A DNA stretch of 26,976 bases, taken from an uncultured Eubacteriales bacterium (GTDB taxonomy: Bacteria; Bacillota; Clostridia; Christensenellales; UBA1242). Location of the stretch: the NCBI GenBank assembly GCA_948806215.1, contig CAQIDI010000014.1, forward strand, positions 1 through 26,976, written 5' to 3'. The position numbers were made by a program, and so were the translations under genes. Every line of letters starts with the position of its first letter. The stretch's first letter is position 1. Below the pieces are notes generated by a model, which ran no database searches, was not told where the DNA came from, and saw only the letters and a list, made by a program, of their open reading frames with translations. Shown one piece after another: positions 23,929-26,976 of this stretch.

Positions 23929-26334
23929 TTATCTTTTTGGTTTCATACTTGAATTTGGCACGCCTTGCACTTTTTTACCATTAATATAATTTGCCATTCC
24001 ATTAACAGCATTTTCTGCATTAACTGCGCAAATGTTTGTAAAGGTTTTTGTTAAATCGGTGCTAGCATAAATTTTGCCTTCCACTCTATCTGCACCATTA
24101 ACTTTAACATTAATACTATCGCCTAACTTAAATAGTTCTGCGCCTTGATCGTTAACTAAAGCAACACCTTCGTTTTTAACTCTTGCTTTTCCGTTAGCAA
24201 ATTCCATTGTAGGAATTTCGATACGCAAATTTTCTTTTGTTTCGATAACCACTCTGCCATCGGTTATTAAACTAACAGTTCCATCAACTATATCGTTTAT
24301 GTGGTGCTCCATATAAATTGCAGCTGCAATGTCGTTGGCTTTCTGATCGGCATCGTCAATAGCTTTTTCACGACCACTTAAATATGGTCCTAAATTTAAA
24401 ACTTCTTCTTCGTTAAACGAATTACCTTTTCCACGAAGATGTTGCTTAATGCCATATTGAGCAATCAAATCGCAAAAACGCCTAATACCCGATGTGAAAT
24501 GAGAATAGTATTCGCTTTGAAGTGCATTGTGGCAAAGTAAATCCTCTCTAATTTCGCCATCTTCATCGGTTGGATGTGGAACAGAAGAATATTTTGCCCT
24601 ATCTAGCATTGTTTTAATAATATAGTTAATAGAACCTTCGTAAGGTTTATCTTTAGCAAAATCGATAACTCTTTGCAAACTTGTGTTGCTAACCGAACCA
24701 TCAAAAGGAATTTTAAAATAATCTAAATATGTTTTTAGTTTGTTTGCTTTAAAACCATTTGGTTCACCGTGAACACGATAAAGTGAATTTAATTTGTTTG
24801 CAATGGTATATTCTGCCACGCATTCGTTTGCATTAATCATTAATGCTTCGATTAAAGCCATACTTGGAATGTGTGGTTTTTCTTCAACACCTATAACATC
24901 GGTTTTGTTATCGTTCCAAATAAATTTGGTTTCTTTATCGGATGCAAGTTTTAAGTTGTTTCGGCTATCAAAGTTAACCCAAACAGCATCGGAAACCTTT
25001 TTGTTTAAAACAATAGCTTCGGTTAAATTTGTTGGTTCAACTCGGATGTCAAAAGCTTTAGCTCGGTTTACCATTTCGTTATAAATTTTATTAACGCCTT
25101 TTTCGCCTAACTCATCAAGTTTTGCCTGAACTTCGTTATAGCTAAATTTGCGTTTGCTATTAATAACAGCGTGCATAATTTGTGTTTGCTCTGGTAAGCG
25201 CTTTCCGGTTTTTGAATCGATAACCGATTTAACGCACATTGTTAACCTATCAACATTTGGGTTAAGCGAACAAATGCCTGCAGCAAGTTCGTGTGGTAGC
25301 ATATCAAATGCACTGCCCGGAACATATAATGTAAAGCCTTGTTGTTTAGCTTCTTCCCATAATGCCATACCGGGGTGCACATATTCGGTTACATCCGCAA
25401 TGGCAGCATAGGTTACTAAGTTGCCATCCTTATCAATTTCGGTATAAACCGAATCGTCCATATCTTGGCAATCGTCTGGGTCGATGGTGGCAAACATTTT
25501 TTCTCGTAAGTCAACATAGCTAGGTTTTTTGCTATCAAAAGTTTGTGGGTTTAGTGGATTATTATTTTCATCGGTTAAGTTAATCGAATTAACATCAACT
25601 TCGGTTGGGATATATTCTAATTCTTTAATTGCTTTTTCACTGCGTTGCATAATAACGCCAGCTTCATCTGCCAAAGCATTAAATTCGGCAAGCGGGTTTC
25701 CAATTTTTCCAAAAACCTTTCTAATATGGCAAACATCTTCGCCACCTTTAAAACTAGGAATTTCAACAGTTACGCGATTGCCTATTGCATTTTTAACTAG
25801 TTCGCTTTTTTTATCGTCAAGAACAACTAGTGTTTTTGGTTTTATTATTCCCGTGCTTTGCGGATAAAACAATAATGTTCCATTATTATCGTATTCAATT
25901 GTTCCAACCAAAACCTTTTTTGTTTTAGATTCGGTTTTAGTAATTATAACTTCACCACTAGCATTCGTTACGAAGCTAACTCTTGCACCTTCTAATAACT
26001 GAGTGCCCTGATTATTTCTAACCATTATTTCTTTGCCATTATCGGTAACAATTTTGCCCATTGCTCTGTTAAATGGATAATATGTTCCAGATTGCTCGTT
26101 ATTTGAATTATTAACAATTACACCCTTATTGGTTTTAATAACTCCGCTTATTTCTAAAGAATTTAGTGCCGATTTTATATTGTTAAGCGACACAGAATTA
26201 TTTAGTTTTTCTCTAATGTGATTTGCAACCCAATCAATGCTTTTATCCATATAATCAATACTTAATAAAGCATTTTTAACTTTAACAACTACAAAAGGTG
26301 ATAATCCTTTGTTTTGTTTTTTGAATTTTCCCAT
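23929..26334 (-). CDS. rnr: Ribonuclease R
   Basis: This 801 aa 3'-to-5' exoribonuclease degrades structured RNA. The N-terminus has a helix-turn-helix-like region (about 10-70) and cold-shock domains. The RNB catalytic domain begins near FATIDPDDCQDMDDSV, with the conserved Asp cluster that binds two Mg ions. Further RNB signatures are FTLYVPGSAFDMLPHELAAGICSL in the middle and YSHFTSGIRRFCDLIAQ near the end. A C-terminal S1 domain (DGTVSLITDGRVVIE to KLGDSINVKVNGAD) follows. I chose ATG 26334, preceded by GAGGTGGGG; the GTG at 26343 falls within that site. It has its own promoter and terminator. Confidence 0.95.
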   Translation of the reverse strand: MGKFKKQNKGLSPFVVVKVKNALLSIDYMDKSIDWVANHIREKLNNSVSLNNIKSALNSLEISGVIKTNKGVIVNNSNNEQSGTYYPFNRAMGKIVTDNGKEIMVRNNQGTQLLEGARVSFVTNASGEVIITKTESKTKKVLVGTIEYDNNGTLLFYPQSTGIIKPKTLVVLDDKKSELVKNAIGNRVTVEIPSFKGGEDVCHIRKVFGKIGNPLAEFNALADEAGVIMQRSEKAIKELEYIPTEVDVNSINLTDENNNPLNPQTFDSKKPSYVDLREKMFATIDPDDCQDMDDSVYTEIDKDGNLVTYAAIADVTEYVHPGMALWEEAKQQGFTLYVPGSAFDMLPHELAAGICSLNPNVDRLTMCVKSVIDSKTGKRLPEQTQIMHAVINSKRKFSYNEVQAKLDELGEKGVNKIYNEMVNRAKAFDIRVEPTNLTEAIVLNKKVSDAVWVNFDSRNNLKLASDKETKFIWNDNKTDVIGVEEKPHIPSMALIEALMINANECVAEYTIANKLNSLYRVHGEPNGFKANKLKTYLDYFKIPFDGSVSNTSLQRVIDFAKDKPYEGSINYIIKTMLDRAKYSSVPHPTDEDGEIREDLLCHNALQSEYYSHFTSGIRRFCDLIAQYGIKQHLRGKGNSFNEEEVLNLGPYLSGREKAIDDADQKANDIAAAIYMEHHINDIVDGTVSLITDGRVVIETKENLRIEIPTMEFANGKARVKNEGVALVNDQGAELFKLGDSINVKVNGADRVEGKIYASTDLTKTFTNICAVNAENAVNGMANYINGKKVQGVPNSSMKPKR

Positions 26335-26384
26335 AATCCCCACCTCGTTTATTTAGCTATGCAACAAAAGTTTTTGTTATAACT

Positions 26385-26413
26385 ATTTTAACATTTATTA
26401 ATGCAATTATCAA
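26385..26413 (-). promoter_or_regulatory. Promoter of rnr
   Basis: Leftward -35 TTGATA (26413-26408), a 17-bp spacer and an extended -10 TGTTAAAAT with TAAAAT at 26390-26385, about 50 bases before the ATG. Confidence 0.6.
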
Positions 26414-26493
26414 TAGTCAATTTTACTATAAAATAAATAAACAATAATTAGTAAATAAACGCAATTTTTTTAAATTGAAGCTTTTAATTTAAA

Positions 26494-26520
26494 AAAAACG
26501 GGCTAAAAAAACCCGTTTTT
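26494..26520 (-). terminator. Terminator of the RBBP9-like hydrolase gene
   Basis: A 9-bp stem, AAAAACGGG / CCCGTTTTT, with a 9-base loop, followed leftward by T-rich TTTAAATTAAAAG. It touches the stop at 26519. Confidence 0.7.
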
Positions 26521-26976
26521 AAATATGTTTTAATAAATCGTTAAATTCTAAATATCCGGCTGCTTTGTTAAAATGTCCGCCATCGGCTACAACAACTGGC
26601 TTACCATTAACCAAAGTTACAAATTCTTTTAGTTTTTCTAACTTAACATAAGGATCGTTATTAGAATAATAACAAATGCGTTCGCCACAAAGTTCACTAA
26701 ATTCGCTGCAGCGAGTGGTATACATTGTGCAATTTACATCATCAAAATCTTCGTCCAAACCCAAATATTGGTTAAACCCAGAAACAAAAATTGCTTTACC
26801 AATTTTTATGTTGTTTCTAATGCAATACTTAACTAAAAATATGCAAGAAATCGAATGACAAAAAAACACACTTTCTTCGGTTATAAAACGCCTAACCGAA
26901 TTTAACACCATTTCCCAATTAGCATAGGTTTGCTTATTTTCTCCAATAGGAAAGTCAAGATTAATTACTTGCACCC
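26519..26976 (-). CDS. RBBP9/YdeN-like alpha/beta hydrolase, 5' end cut by window
   Basis: About 151 residues of a small serine-hydrolase-fold protein; the frame is open to the right edge and the usual first strand with the HGxxG-type loop is missing, so the true start is outside. Visible: INLDFPIGENKQTYANWE (RBBP9-type early region), the nucleophile elbow FFCHSISCIF with a putative Ser, a possible Asp in YYSNNDPYV and the His of DGGHFNKAAGY. The elbow has Cys where Gly is standard (CHSISC instead of GHSLG), which may lower or change activity. It is followed by its own terminator and then rnr. Substrate is unknown. Confidence 0.75.
   Translation of the reverse strand, partial: VQVINLDFPIGENKQTYANWEMVLNSVRRFITEESVFFCHSISCIFLVKYCIRNNIKIGKAIFVSGFNQYLGLDEDFDDVNCTMYTTRCSEFSELCGERICYYSNNDPYVKLEKLKEFVTLVNGKPVVVADGGHFNKAAGYLEFNDLLKHI

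Noticed and set aside
25529..25867. Rightward open frames inside rnr (also 24794-25084 and 25148-25411)
   Set aside because: They lie antisense to a strongly conserved gene, lack ribosome sites and promoters, and show no recognisable protein motif.
1..26976. tRNA, rRNA, CRISPR array, IS element or prophage genes
   Set aside because: No cloverleaf-like tRNA sequence, no regularly spaced repeats, and no transposase, integrase or phage structural motif was found by eye.

Overview
The window looks like chromosome from a low-GC Bacillota bacterium, probably a Clostridia-type gut or host-associated lineage. The evidence is strong AT bias, AGGAGG-type ribosome sites, many TTGACA/TATAAT-like promoters with 17-bp spacers, compact U-tailed hairpin terminators, and the gene families present (YqeY, an RlmCD-like methyltransferase, RsgI-type domain, PepF, DUF6320-like protein). 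TGA acts as a stop: two genes end in TGA exactly where the next gene starts, so a mollicute-type code is unlikely. No rRNA, tRNA, CRISPR array or insertion sequence was recognised.

Left part (1-9045) is accessory and carries decay. A complete type I restriction-modification operon reads leftward as hsdM, hsdS, hsdR. The start of a second hsdS sits just after hsdR and runs off the left edge, sharing 55 identical bases with the intact hsdS. Upstream of hsdM are a small HTH regulator gene broken by an in-frame TGA, a pair of near-identical palindromes 42 bp apart, an unrecognised HELEH metallopeptidase-like gene with a consensus promoter that would give a leaderless transcript, and a GNAT acetyltransferase gene broken by one extra base.

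Middle part (9046-13300) is mostly rightward. A tight three-gene operon holds two paralogous IPP-isomerase-like NUDIX hydrolases and a small P-loop kinase-like protein. A leftward GtrA-like membrane protein follows, then a rightward RlmCD-like rRNA methyltransferase, a flavodoxin-like protein and a 23-codon ORF.

Right part (13300-26976) is entirely leftward housekeeping and envelope genes in short transcription units, each with a recognisable promoter and/or terminator: ketopantoate-reductase-like plus YqeY; thymidylate kinase; acyltransferase plus zinc-ribbon membrane protein plus oligoendopeptidase F; a guanylate-kinase domain fused to a ParB/sulfiredoxin-like domain; an RsgI-like protein without its anti-sigma domain; a membrane-anchored LRR surface protein; RdgB; RNase R; and a cut-off RBBP9-like hydrolase.

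The most unusual items are the guanylate kinase-ParB-like fusion, the second hsdS and its repeats, the truncated RsgI-like protein, the leaderless metallopeptidase gene with nearby twin palindromes, and a ketopantoate-reductase homologue with Arg where the catalytic Lys is expected. No clearly new multi-gene system was proven; these are the best candidates. Promoter and terminator calls come from reading by eye, and all family assignments are from motif recognition without database searches.
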